Positions 31,901 to 42,419 of a stretch of DNA of 64,000 bases are shown in pieces (the stretch's first letter is position 1; every line of letters starts with the position of its first letter). The position numbers and the translations under genes are program-made. The notes beneath the pieces are model-generated. The model was not told where the DNA came from and made no database searches. It worked only from the letters and a program-made list of their open reading frames with translations. The DNA is from Glebionis coronaria (lineage: Eukaryota; Streptophyta; Magnoliopsida; Asterales; Asteraceae), in assembly GCA_025667525.1 (NCBI GenBank), contig CM046878.1, positions 395,440,974 to 395,504,973 of the forward strand. The letters are read 5' to 3'.

Positions 31901-32743
31901 CAAACACTACCTTATTTTAAAGACAAAAATGAGATGTTTTTCTGAAAATTTTAGGTTATGATGCTCGGCTACTCATTAGTCTAGAATCGGTGCTAGTAGT
32001 TCTGAAAAATGGACTATTATATCTTACTTTTCACTTTCTTAGTATTGTTTTGAGTTAAAAATTGTGGATGCTTTTGGCGATTGATATGATATTGGTTTTA
32101 CACTTTTACTTATATTGATCTGCCAACTACTCAATTTGATTGTACTACACTTGCCAAAAACAAACCAGATTGATTATTTAAAGCTTAAAGGCTTGACTTA
32201 ACACATAGATGTATTAATAGTTCGAGTATGAGTCTCTGCCTTACATGCCCTCTACTCTAATAATAACAAAGTAGCGAAAACCTTGTGAACCAAATTTGAT
32301 AGCAAATCTGATCTCTTAGTTATGGTTTCTGAAAACTGCAAATGTTCTATATCAGGGAGTATCAGCAGTGAAAGCTTTTTACGAGCTACTTGGTCAATCT
32401 CACTTAAGCATTCTCCACCCGGAAGAGAAAAAGCCCGTTGCTCCGGTCGAGCTGTGTCCCATTTTGAAAACCCTCCACAAAATACTAATTTCAAGGTAAA
32501 CCCTTTAAAACGTATATCATCATCTTTCACCAAAAAAAATGCAGATAATGACTTGTTCATAATGCAATGAAAGCCTTACTAAAACATATTAGCATCTAAT
32601 AACGTCTTGTTTGATTATGCAGGGAGGTTCCAACAGAGGCTATCCTCCAGGCATTGAGGGATGAGACTATGAATGACCCCCGAGACCGGATTGAAATTGC
32701 ACAAACTCATGATTTCTACATGCCTTCCCTTTTAAAACAGTAG
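28997..32743 (+). CDS. GPDHC1: Glycerol-3-phosphate dehydrogenase [NAD+], cytosolic (5 exons)
   Basis: Reduces dihydroxyacetone phosphate to sn-glycerol 3-phosphate with NADH; in plants the cytosolic form feeds glycerolipid synthesis and the G3P redox shuttle. Coding exons are 28997-29639, 30351-30572, 31284-31531, 32356-32495 and 32623-32743. All introns have GT...AG ends and the phases join cleanly, giving 457 residues, close to the family's usual length. The NAD-binding GAGAWG is at residues 44-49. The catalytic Lys of [11 protein letters not shown] is at about 281. Conserved blocks [31 protein letters not shown] and [15 protein letters not shown] are intact. No transit peptide is seen, consistent with the cytosolic clade. 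There are no stops or frameshifts, so it looks functional. The orthology to Arabidopsis GPDHC1 is from recall of the family, not an alignment. Confidence 0.93.
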
Positions 32744-33500
32744 CCTTGTTTTTACCAAGTTTAGTGTTGCGTATGTAGTACTTGTTGGTTGTTCTGAGGA
32801 ACGATTGAGATGAACTATGTAAATTATGTTTTTAGTAATATATATGTTGTTTTGATTGTGTTATATCAGAGATAAATCGTTGGTCATTTTGCATTAGGTA
32901 ATTCGTGTTCTTTCTAGATCTTTAGTTAATATTACACTTTCGTGCTTGAAAAACTGTAGTGATCCATTCATGAAGTGGAGCCGTGGAGGAGCTTAGGCGC
33001 GTAGCTGCATCTTATTGGAAACTTTGATGAAGAAATGGATAAAGGGTCACTGTGTCTGTCTTTTATAGTCTTTTGTTCACGTTTGATAGTTTTGTTAGCG
33101 GTAACAACTTCTAGCACGACTTATTGACTTGTAACTAGACACTTGAACTAACAAAGATTTTGGATTGAGGTAATAAAACAAGTCATATTCGGGTGTTAGA
33201 AATGGATTAAAATTTTTAGACCCATTAACATGTAAGAACCACAAAGTTGAACAAAAAAGTAACTATAAAAGTTTAAATAGTCAGTTTGGGTCAAAATATC
33301 ATTCTAACTGTTGGCTTAGGCACAGTACGTTGTGGGAAGCATTTTTTTCTCATGGTGTCAGACGAAAACGCAATAAATTATACCGTGTATGGTGTTTTTG
33401 AGGTTTGTGCCGAAATAGCCAGCCCAAATGTTGGGAGAAAACACGAGCCTATGACGTAAAGGACTATACCGTGTCTCGCGTTGTGGGTGTTCTCGCGCCG

Positions 33501-33502
<2 letters not shown>
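32744..33502. other. GPDH 3' flank and spacer
   Basis: The first ~150 bp are AT-rich and should hold the 3' UTR, with no canonical AATAAA seen. Around 33340-33480, 'ATACCGTGT' occurs twice in a repeat-like sequence ending at the (TA)n array. No gene. Confidence 0.45.

Positions 33503-33598
<96 letters not shown>
33503..33598. repeat. (TA)n microsatellite, left part
   Basis: 96 bp of TA repeat with one G interruption at 33587. It is the left part of a microsatellite split by the Copia insertion; the right part is 45775-45888. Confidence 0.95.
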
Positions 33599-34343
33599 TG
33601 AAAGTCCCTAATCAATGCAAGAAACCCTAATCTTAACTTAATCAACACAAGGTATTACTTTTCAAACGTAATCTTATTATTGTATAATAAAGAATTACAA
33701 GTGTTATGGATAACACCGTTTGATGACAATGTGTTGTGCACACTTTGAACAACAATAAACCCTAACTTATGAATACAGTCGTAGCTGTTTGATTCACTAA
33801 GTTATACGCACTAATGTTCTTAATATCTCAAAGTGTTAAACATTAATGCATGGATACACATCCTATTTATAGTGTTACGAGTTTGACTTAAACAGTACTT
33901 GATGTCGACTACACAAGCTTTTACAAGTTCCCACATCAGTCACATGATGTCCTTCTATTCTTGGTAGTCTTCCATTATGCTTTAAGGAACAGTTGTCAAA
34001 AACAGTTTCCTTATTCTTCATAGTCTCGAACACACAAATGGCATGTCCAAAGTGTGCTGAGAGTTATCAGGGTATTGCCACCCCTGTTAACTCTCAACCC
34101 CTCAGAGTCCCTAATACATCTTGGCTGTTATCCATCACAGGCAAGGAGTATGTCTTCAGGTAATCTTCGACTTCCCTGACAATGTCTCTGACATGGACTC
34201 CTCTGAGGTTGCTCACAGAGACTTGGATCTCTGTGAGTCTTGCGAAACTTGCCTGCCTCCTAGGCACAGGCAAGGGACTATCTATCAGCCTAATTATGTT
34301 TAAATCAATGATCAGGGAATCTAATAAGTTTAGATTCCCAACA
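33599..34343 (-). mobile_element. 3' LTR of SIRE-like element
   Basis: 745 bp with TG...CA ends; the - strand starts TGTTGGGAATCTAAACTT and ends GGGACTTTCA. It differs from the 5' LTR at three visible positions (near 34141, 34222 and 34287). Confidence 0.92.
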
Positions 34344-34362
34344 ATCTCCCCCTATTTAAACA
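34344..34362 (-). promoter_or_regulatory. Polypurine tract
   Basis: The - strand reads TTTAAATAGGGGGAGAT directly before the 3' LTR. It is the plus-strand priming site. Confidence 0.85.
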
Positions 34363-34532
34363 TAAATAATGCTAGATCTAACTAAGTTAAGGTAAGTGAG
34401 TTTAACAGCTTCTTCTTACACATAACAGATCTAAACAAACATACCTCATGATTTTATTAAGACTTAAAGAAAATTACAAGTTCATTACATAAGTAAAATA
34501 AAAGATGAAGGTAAAAAGGGCTGACACCATCT

Positions 34533-37500
34533 TCAATAGTCATCATTTTTTATTCTTTCTTCAGCTTCGGCCACATCTAATCTGTTATCAATTTCATCCT
34601 GCAAAGTCTTTGCAAACTTCTTGGAATACTCTGTGTTGATCTTGAGACACTTCTTGTGACAGAGTAGCTGAATAGTTGAAGCCAAGCACAGCTCATCTTC
34701 CCTCTGAAAAGCATACTGGCAAGCCTTGTTCATAAATGCCATTCCTCTTTCAGGCACTGAGTATGTCTGACCATCAACAGGGCCAACAATACCATTTGGA
34801 AGGATCAAATCCCTGTGCATACCATCCACACGAACATCTTCAGTAACAAAAGTTTCATCAACAATTTGTGAAATTCTTCTTCTTTTGTTGCCTGTCTTTG
34901 GGGGTTCTTGTTCAAAAAGCTGTGGTGGGGGATCAATCTTGAGTTTGGCAGCTGTTTCCTTGATCCAGTTAAACTTAGCCTTAAGAGTTTTAAGCAGAAG
35001 GAAATTTGCCTGTCCAGACTTTTTGGCAGCTAAGGCTTCGAGTTCAAACCATTCTGATAACCCAAGTGTCTTTAACCTGAAGTTGTCAAACACATCCATA
35101 TTCCTCTGTTGGTTTTCCCTCCATAAGATCATCTGTGGGGTGTTTGTGGATTTGTGAATGGTGTATTTAAACTTGGTTATCTTGCCAGCAGCATACCTGT
35201 TGTTCACGCAGGCATCATAGTCAGCTTTGACTTTCTTTAAGGCCTCAGCGCGTTTTAGTTCCATTTCCCTCAACCTTTGTTTTTGTTTCTCCCTTTCAGG
35301 TGGTGTCATCTTCCTCAGAGTAGCTTCATTTAATTCTTTGGCTGTCTTGAGCTCATTTAGTCTTTTGAATTCTTCAGCCTGTTGCTCTATTTCTTCAGGG
35401 GTTAAAGGAATCTCATCGGAAGGTGTAAAGGTTGAAAAGTGGGAAAGGTCTGTTGTGGATCCTCCTGTCTCTAGCATCGCAGCTATCTTCTTAAGTTTGG
35501 TGTCAGTATCAACCAAAACTATCTCCTTTCCTTTCTTCGAGACAGAGGACTCCACACTTATGTTTTTCAAAACATCAGCTCTTTTGAGAAACGCTGTCTG
35601 AGCCTGAGTTTGAATAGATTTGGGGAGAGAGCTCACAGTGAATTTTAGTTTCTTGGCCGCTGGCTCATCATCATCCTCAGGCTTGCTGATGTTAACTAAG
35701 ATCATGGATTTAGATGAGTCAGCTCCATCTTGTGTTTGTTGCTCCCCCTGAGTATCATCCTCATCATCAGGTACTATAACTGGTGTGATGACTTGTAGAG
35801 GAACAGGTGTAGTTGAGGGATTAGCTGATGATGAGCCTTGTTCAGCAGATGCAAGGCTGAGTGTAGTATTCTTCTCCCCCTCACGTTCATCCTTACTTCC
35901 CTGATGCTTGGATGAACGTGCCTAAAAACGTCTTGCAATCTGCTCCACAGAGGCAGCCATGGCACGTTGTCTTTTTCTTGAAGCCCTGGCAATCTTCAGC
36001 AAGAGGTTGGCATTGGCATTAGTATTTGCCTGAACACGCCTGACAATAAAGGTAGCATGGTTGTATTGCCTGTTGCGAACCGCATTGAAGTGCCTGTTCA
36101 TGGTGTTTTCTTGTGCATGGAACATAGCAGGGACAACTGAGTCAATGGCATCCTTGATTCGTGTTGAGAGATGACTGAGTCCCTGGGTCACACCTTTTCT
36201 TGCACCCTCCTGAATTGGCTCAGTGACAGCCTCAGTCACAGCCTTCTTTATGATGCCTGGAAATGTGACAGTAAAATTGTGCATCTCTGACTTGATCACA
36301 TCCAGCTTCCTTGATAAGCGCTCAATATCAGATTGATGATGTACAGGCTGAAGATTCTTGATATTGAGGCTTTGATGAGCAAAATCATCCCCCCTTGGAA
36401 TTAAGTCGAAGTTGGTCTGGGTAGGATGATCAAACATGAGGAATTCGGCTGTTGGATCATATGTTGGTCTTTGGAAGACTGTTGTTGCAGATGTAGCAGA
36501 GTTTGGAGTGTCAACAGCTTCCTTGAGAGGAGAAGTCTTGTCATCTTCTTTAGGAGGAGAGGCTGACAGCTGGTCATCCTCATCTTCTTCATCCTCTTCA
36601 TCAAACATTCCCTCAGGGAATTCATCTTCAGGCATGGGCTCAAACTCAGAGACATAATCTTCTACTGAGAGCATTTCTTCATCAGCATTGAGCACAGGTT
36701 CTTCTTCATTTGGATTGTCCTGAGTCATTGTTTCAGCCTCCTTTTCGTGTACCTGAGATTCTTTGACTGGCTGTACAATTTCAGCCTGCAAGTTTGTTGT
36801 AATTAGTAACAGGGAAAAATATAAGGTGAATGGTCGCCATTTCGCTGTCCCAGAGAGACTGAGGGTGATTACTCAGCCACTCCAAAGGATAAATCCTTGG
36901 GATTCTTTTAAGTGTGAATGAAGTGTGGTTAATGGTCGCCATTCGCTGCCCCTAGGAAAGCTGAGTGTGATTATTCAGCCCCCCCAAAAAAGGTAAAAAA
37001 CCTTTGGGACTCTTTTGATTGTGAAACATATGTTGTTTAATGATCGCCAGTCGCTGCCCCTAGGAAAGCTGAGTGTGATTATTCAGCCCCCCCAAAAGGT
37101 AAAACCTTTGGGACTCTTTTAAGAGTGAAACATATGTTGTTGTAGGTCGCCTGTTACGTTGCCCCTAGGAAAGCTGAGGGTGATGATTCAGCTCCCCTGA
37201 AAGGATAAATCCTTTGGGACTCTTTTAATGAGGGAACCAAGAGGCTGTGTGAAGTACAGCTGATCAAGGTTGAGACATTAATGTATTCAGGTTGTTGTTA
37301 GCCTGAATACTGTCTAGAGGGTTCAGGGTCATCGGGGTGCTTTATAAACACAAATGAATCATTCCCTGGTGCAAAGACAGGGTGTACAGAAGTCTTAAAG
37401 TATTCTAAGTGTAATGACAGACTTCTATGGGTCGAGGATTACCCTAACTTCACCACTCTCTCCTACAGACAAATGAGAGTGGTTGCATGTGAACCTCTAA

Positions 37501-38660
37501 AAATGTACACTGATTACCTGTGAGATATCAGCTTGGTTTGGCTGGTTTCCTGTTGTCTCTGCTGACCTAGAGACACTAGACGCCTGTTGTTTGTCAGCCA
37601 AAGATTCTGAATCCACAAGAGTATCTGGACCAGAGGCGGTGTCAATCTTCTTTTCCTTGGCCTTACTAACAGCTTTGGAGTGGGAAGAAGAGGGGATTTT
37701 CTTCTTCTTTGGCTGTTGGCCAGATGAAGCCTTGGACTTAGTAGTGTGCTGCCCAGAGGTCAAAGACATAGACTTGCCAGCGACACTAGAAGTATTCACC
37801 TTCTCAGAGGAAGGGAGCAAGGGCTTCTCAGCGTTAGGTACCTGGTTGGCCACGTTCAGCATGTGTGCGGTGACAGGGATATCCTCAGCTCCTATTTCCT
37901 TGTAGATGGCGCCAGTGATGCGATAGGGCTTAAGGGCAGTCAAAGCCTTGTTGTGGTAATTTTCTCCCAGCAAACTCTCAAAGATCAGGGACAGGAAGCG
38001 CACATAACAGATATTCTTTTCCCTGACCTGATTCCTTCCCTTCAGTTGTTCTACCAGGTTTGAGAATAGGATGCTTCCAACGTCAACATCAGCTCCCCAG
38101 ATTAATCCATACGCAATAGCCTGATGATTAGACGACATCTGATCATGTGATCCCTGCATTCCTCCCAGGGACTTCACAATGTGGGTGAAGAGGACACGCC
38201 ACATAGGGGTGAAATACTTAATCTTCAGAGGGGATTTGGCGAGGACTTCAGCTGGTGTAAGGGCAGGATTAACATCATGGCAAGGGTTTAGTGTAGCCAG
38301 GGCTTCCTTGACAGCCTTTTTGTCAACAGTCTTCAAGCATTCATCTCCATGTTTTAGTCCGGCCACACTAGAAAAGTCTTTAAGGGAAAAGGCAAAAGGA
38401 TGTTCATTGCATGAGAGGCTAAATGTAATGGTGTCTTCTACTACTTCAGCATAATACCAGAATTCCCTAAGGTATTCTTGGTAAAAAGTGGATGGAGATT
38501 TGGTGAAGGCTTCATTTAGGTCACAATTCTGCATGAAATTTACCAGATCTGAATAGATGTTGTTTGGTGCCTTAATCCATCCAATGGCGTTGTTGGAGGC
38601 GATGATGCTCTCGTTGATCTCGAAGTTCACATTGGAGGCTTTTGGAACGGGAAACGCCAT
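34533..38660 (-). pseudogene. Spliced post-pol accessory (envelope-position) gene
   Basis: Two exons are inferred: 38660-37518 (381 codons) and 36785-34533 (750 codons and stop), joined in phase 0 across a 732-bp intron (donor CACAG|GTAATC, acceptor AACTTGCAG|GCTG). Exon 1 has a folded domain (EFWYYAEVVEDTITF, FAFSLKDFSSVAGLKHGDE, FTPMWRVLFTHIVKS, QAIAYGLIWGADVDVG), then a Ser/Lys-rich linker. Exon 2 is acidic at first (EEDEEDEDDQ), has a helical segment near residue 500-600 and a charged coiled coil at about residues 845-920 (EQQAEEFKRLNELKTAKELN). No signal peptide or membrane anchor is evident, so calling it an envelope would be unjustified. One in-frame TAG at 35922-35924 interrupts exon 2. 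Function is unknown. Confidence 0.65.
36825..37235 (-). repeat. Four tandem ~115-bp repeats in the accessory-gene intron
   Basis: Four direct copies, each containing GGTCGCC, GCCCCTAGGAAAGCTGAG (or a variant), GATTATTCAGCCCC and CTTTGGGACTCTTTT on the + strand. The two central copies are nearly identical and the outer ones diverged. They lie entirely within the proposed intron 36786-37517. Confidence 0.85.
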
Positions 38661-39010
38661 TGATTTGAGGTTGAAGGTGAATGAAAATGGCGGATGGTTG
38701 AGAGAGATAAGAATTTAGAGAGAGAAGTTGATTTTAGAATGGTGGTGGGTGAGAAGAGAAAGAAGACAATATATATTCAAACTTACGTGAACAGTTATTC
38801 AACCGTATTAAATGCAAGGGCGAAAAAGACTGCTCAAGTGGGTCCCCTTGACCTTTCAAAAAGTTTGTCTCCTCGTTATCCGAAAAATAAATGATTAAAT
38901 ATTTGAGAATGTTTTTTGCATTTACTTGGAAAGTAACTACCTAGTTTCATGTGAAAAACATTTAATAAACATTTAATATAGAATCAATCATTTAATGAAC
39001 ACATTTAATA
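38661..39010 (-). promoter_or_regulatory. Spacer upstream of the accessory gene, possible internal promoter
   Basis: 350 bp between the pol end and the accessory ATG. On the - strand a TATA-like GAATATATATTG lies at about 38770-38781, roughly 110 bp upstream of the ATG. A dedicated promoter is possible; splicing from the genomic RNA is the alternative. Confidence 0.35.
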
Positions 39011-42000
39011 TCAAGCCACAGGCTTTGAGATATTGAGCATCCCTAGCTCAGCAACTAGCCTGTTGAACGAAGGTTCAGCCAAAGGCTTTGTAAAGATATC
39101 AGCTAGTTGCAGCTCTGTGGGAACAAAATGCAGCTCAATATCTCCCTTCATTATATGATCCCTGATAAAATGATACCTGATATCAATGTGTTTGGTACGA
39201 GAGTGAAGAACAGGGTTGTTGGATATGGCAATGGCGCTGGTGTTGTCACAAAAGATTGGTACTTTGTCATACAAGATTTCATAGTCAGCCAATTGACTTT
39301 TCATCCAGAGCACCTAAGCACAACAGCTGGCTGCAGCGACATATTCTGCTTCAGCTGAAGACATAGCCACAGAGTTTTGCTTCTTAGCACTCCATCCAAC
39401 CAATTTTCCTCCTAGGATTTGACAGCTGCCTGAAGTACTTTTCCTGTCAATACAGCATCCAGCATAATCTGAATCTGAATAGGCCTTGAGATCAAAGCCT
39501 GATTCCTTTGGATACCATAGACCTAGGGATGGTGTTCCTTTGAGATACCTGAAAATTCTCTTAACAGCCACTAGATGGGATTCTTTTGGGTTAGCTTGGT
39601 ACCTTGCACAGAGACATGTGGAGAATTGGATATCTGGACGACTGGCTGTTAGATACATCAGTGACCCAATCATGCCTCTATATAAAGTCTCATTGACAGA
39701 GACCCCTGACTCATCAGGGCCCAAATTGTTGGGTGGAAGCATGGGGCATTTCACTGATGCACAATCAGCTAAGTCATATTTTTTAAGTAAATCCTTAACA
39801 TACTTTTCTTGACAAATAGAAATTCCCTTAGGACATTGTTTAATTTGAAAGCCCAAAAAGTAAGTTAACTCACCCATCATACTCATCTCATATTTCTTGG
39901 TCATTAATTTAGCAAAACGTTTACTAAGATTGACATTTGTTGACCAACGATGATATCATCCACATAAATCTGCACAATGATGAAATCACTCTTGTCCTTG
40001 AAGGTAAAGAGTGTCTTATCAATAGAACCCCTGATAAATTTATTTTCAGATAAGAAATTTGAAAGAGTTTTATACCATGCTCTTGGAGCTTGTTTCAGAC
40101 CATACATTGCCTTGTGAAGTCTGTACACATGGTTGGGAAACTCGCTGTTCTCAAATCCTTCAGGTTGTGCAACATAGACTTCCTCAACCAAATCACCATT
40201 GAGGAAGGCACTCTTTACATCCATCTGATACACAGTGATGTTCATATAGGCAGCATAAGCAAGAAAGATTCCGATGGCCTCAAGTCTAGCAACAGGTGCA
40301 AAAGTTTCATCATAATCAATTCCTTCAGTCTGAGAGAACCCCTGTGCTACCAGTCTTGCCTTGTTCCTGATGATGTTCCCAATTTCATCCATCTTATTTC
40401 TATAGATCCATCTAGTGCCTGTGATATTCTTTCCAGGTGGAGCTGGCACTAGTGTCCATACTTTGTTCCTTTTGAACTGATTGATTTCTTCTTGCATAGC
40501 AGCTACCCATCCTTCTTCTACCAGAGCCTCAGCAACCCTTTTAGGTTCAATTTGAGAAAGAAATTCAGCAAATAGACATTCATTGGCTGAGGCTGACTCT
40601 GAGTCTTGGATTCGCTGTCTGGTTGTGACCCCTGCATTTGGTTCCCCAATAATGTTGACAAGAAGAATGTGTTGATCTCTTGACCACTTATTTTGAGGAG
40701 CTGGGGATTCAAGAACAGGGGTACTTGAAGGCACAGCTGGTACAATTTGAGTCTCATCCTGCTAACTAGGAGGGCTTTCTTCAAAGACTACTTCAGTGTC
40801 AGAGTCTTCTTCAGCCATATCATGGGAAGCTATTTCATTATCAGCAGGAGAATCTTCAGAGATTTGAAGAATCGGTGAGTCATCAATATCATGAGAAGGA
40901 CCATCAGAGATTTGAGGTTCTTCTTCATCAAGTTCCTGAGAGGTAGGAACTTCTATGTTGTGAGTAGACAGAGGGTCAAAAGCAGGAACATAAGGAGTGA
41001 GAGTGTTGGAGTGGTGATGACTGGTAGGTCTGGGTTCTGTGAACTCATCACTTGGGAAAGAAATATTTTCATTAAAATCTACTTCATCACCCTCTGTTCC
41101 TGTCCTCTGTATGACTTCATCATCTTCATTGAATCTGACATGGAAAGTTTCTTCTACTTCTTGTCTTCTGATGTTGAATACTCTGAAGGCTTTGGCTGTT
41201 GGAGAGTATCCTAAAAAGAAACCATCAGCAGCTTTTTCATCAAACTTTCCAAGTTTATCCCTGTAGTTATAAATAAACACAGGGCATCCAAACACATGAA
41301 AATAGCTGACGTCTGGAGATCTTTTTCTGAAAACTTCATAGGAGGTTTTGCCATGTCTTTTGACAATGATTGATCTGTTTTGAGTGTAGCAGGCAGTGTG
41401 TACAGCTTCTCCCCAAAATTGCTTTGGTAGAGCTGCACCATTTAACATAGTTCTTGCTGCTTCAATCAGAGTCCTGTTTCTTCTTTCAGCCACACCATTT
41501 TGTTCAGGAGTGCCAACTGAAGAGAAGTTCTGAGAAATCCCTTTTTCATCACAAAATGATTCAAGTTGATGATTCTTGAATTCTGTACCATTATCACTTC
41601 TTAGAGCTTTGACTCTAACATCATTCATATTTTCAACCTGTCTGATGAAGGACATGATGGTATTAGCTGCATCACTTTTCCTTCTGAGGAAGAACACCCA
41701 AGTATATCTTGAAAATTCATCAACTATGACCAAGGTGTATTTGTTGTGATTAATGGTTTGAGGTTTGACAGGCCCAAACAAGTCCATGTGAAGGAGATGT
41801 AAGCACTTGTCAATAGAGAATGATTGCCTAGTCTTGAATGAAGACATGTGATGTTTTCCTTTGACACAGGCAGAACAAGTTTTGTCTTTGGAAAACATTA
41901 CTGAAGGTAGACCAGCAACCAAGTTTTGAGTGGCTATCTTATTGATGTTCTTGAAGTTGAGATGAGACAGTCTTTTGTGCCACAACCAGTTGACACTTTC

Positions 42001-42402
42001 AGAGGCTTTGGCAAGAAAACAATTTGAACTGTCTTCAGAGCACACAGCCATGTTGATGACATAAACATCTCTCCTTCTAGGTGCAACCAGCACAACATCA
42101 TTATTTTTGTTGAATATGGTTCCCTGAGTCTTAGTAAACAAAACCTTATAGTCAGCATCACATAATTGGCTGATGCTAATAAGATTGTGTTTAAGACCAT
42201 TCACATATGCAACCCTGGTAAATGTGATCCCATTGCAATTCACTGAGCCATATCCTTCTGTGTCACCTGAAGAGTTATCTCCAAACACCACTTTGGGACC
42301 TGGCTCCTTTGAGTATCTGTGCAGGTATTGTTGAATCCCTGTCATGTGTCTAGAACAGCCACTATCTAGATACCATACCGATTCCTTGAGATATTTCTGC
42401 AC
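39011..42402 (-). pseudogene. Copia Pol: protease, integrase, RT, RNase H
   Basis: In order: protease DSGCSRHMTG near the start; integrase zinc segment (HKRLSHLN...CSACVKGKHH) and core (LHMDLFGP, ALRSDNGTEFKN, VGTPEQNGVAERRNRT); RT ([63 protein letters not shown]); then RNase H (AYSDSDYAGC, SSAEAEYVAAASCCA, FCDNTSAIAIS, HIDIRYHFIRDH). Three small lesions break it: TAG at 40762-40764 between integrase and RT, a one-base loss near 39925 just after YVDDII, and TAG at 39314-39316 at the usual CCAQ glutamine. Otherwise all domains are present and well conserved. Confidence 0.9.
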
Positions 42403-42419
42403 AGATACATAGAAACAGA

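Noticed and set aside
31551..32560. ORFs antisense to or within GPDH introns and exon 4
   Set aside because: Shadow frames of the gene or short intronic frames without recognisable features.
34533..38660. Calling the post-pol gene a retroviral envelope
   Set aside because: No signal peptide, fusion peptide or membrane anchor is visible; only its position matches an envelope gene.
39011..42402. Reading the Copia pol as an intact gene with stop-codon read-through
   Set aside because: A one-base frameshift after the RT active site and two separate TAG codons make decay the simpler explanation.
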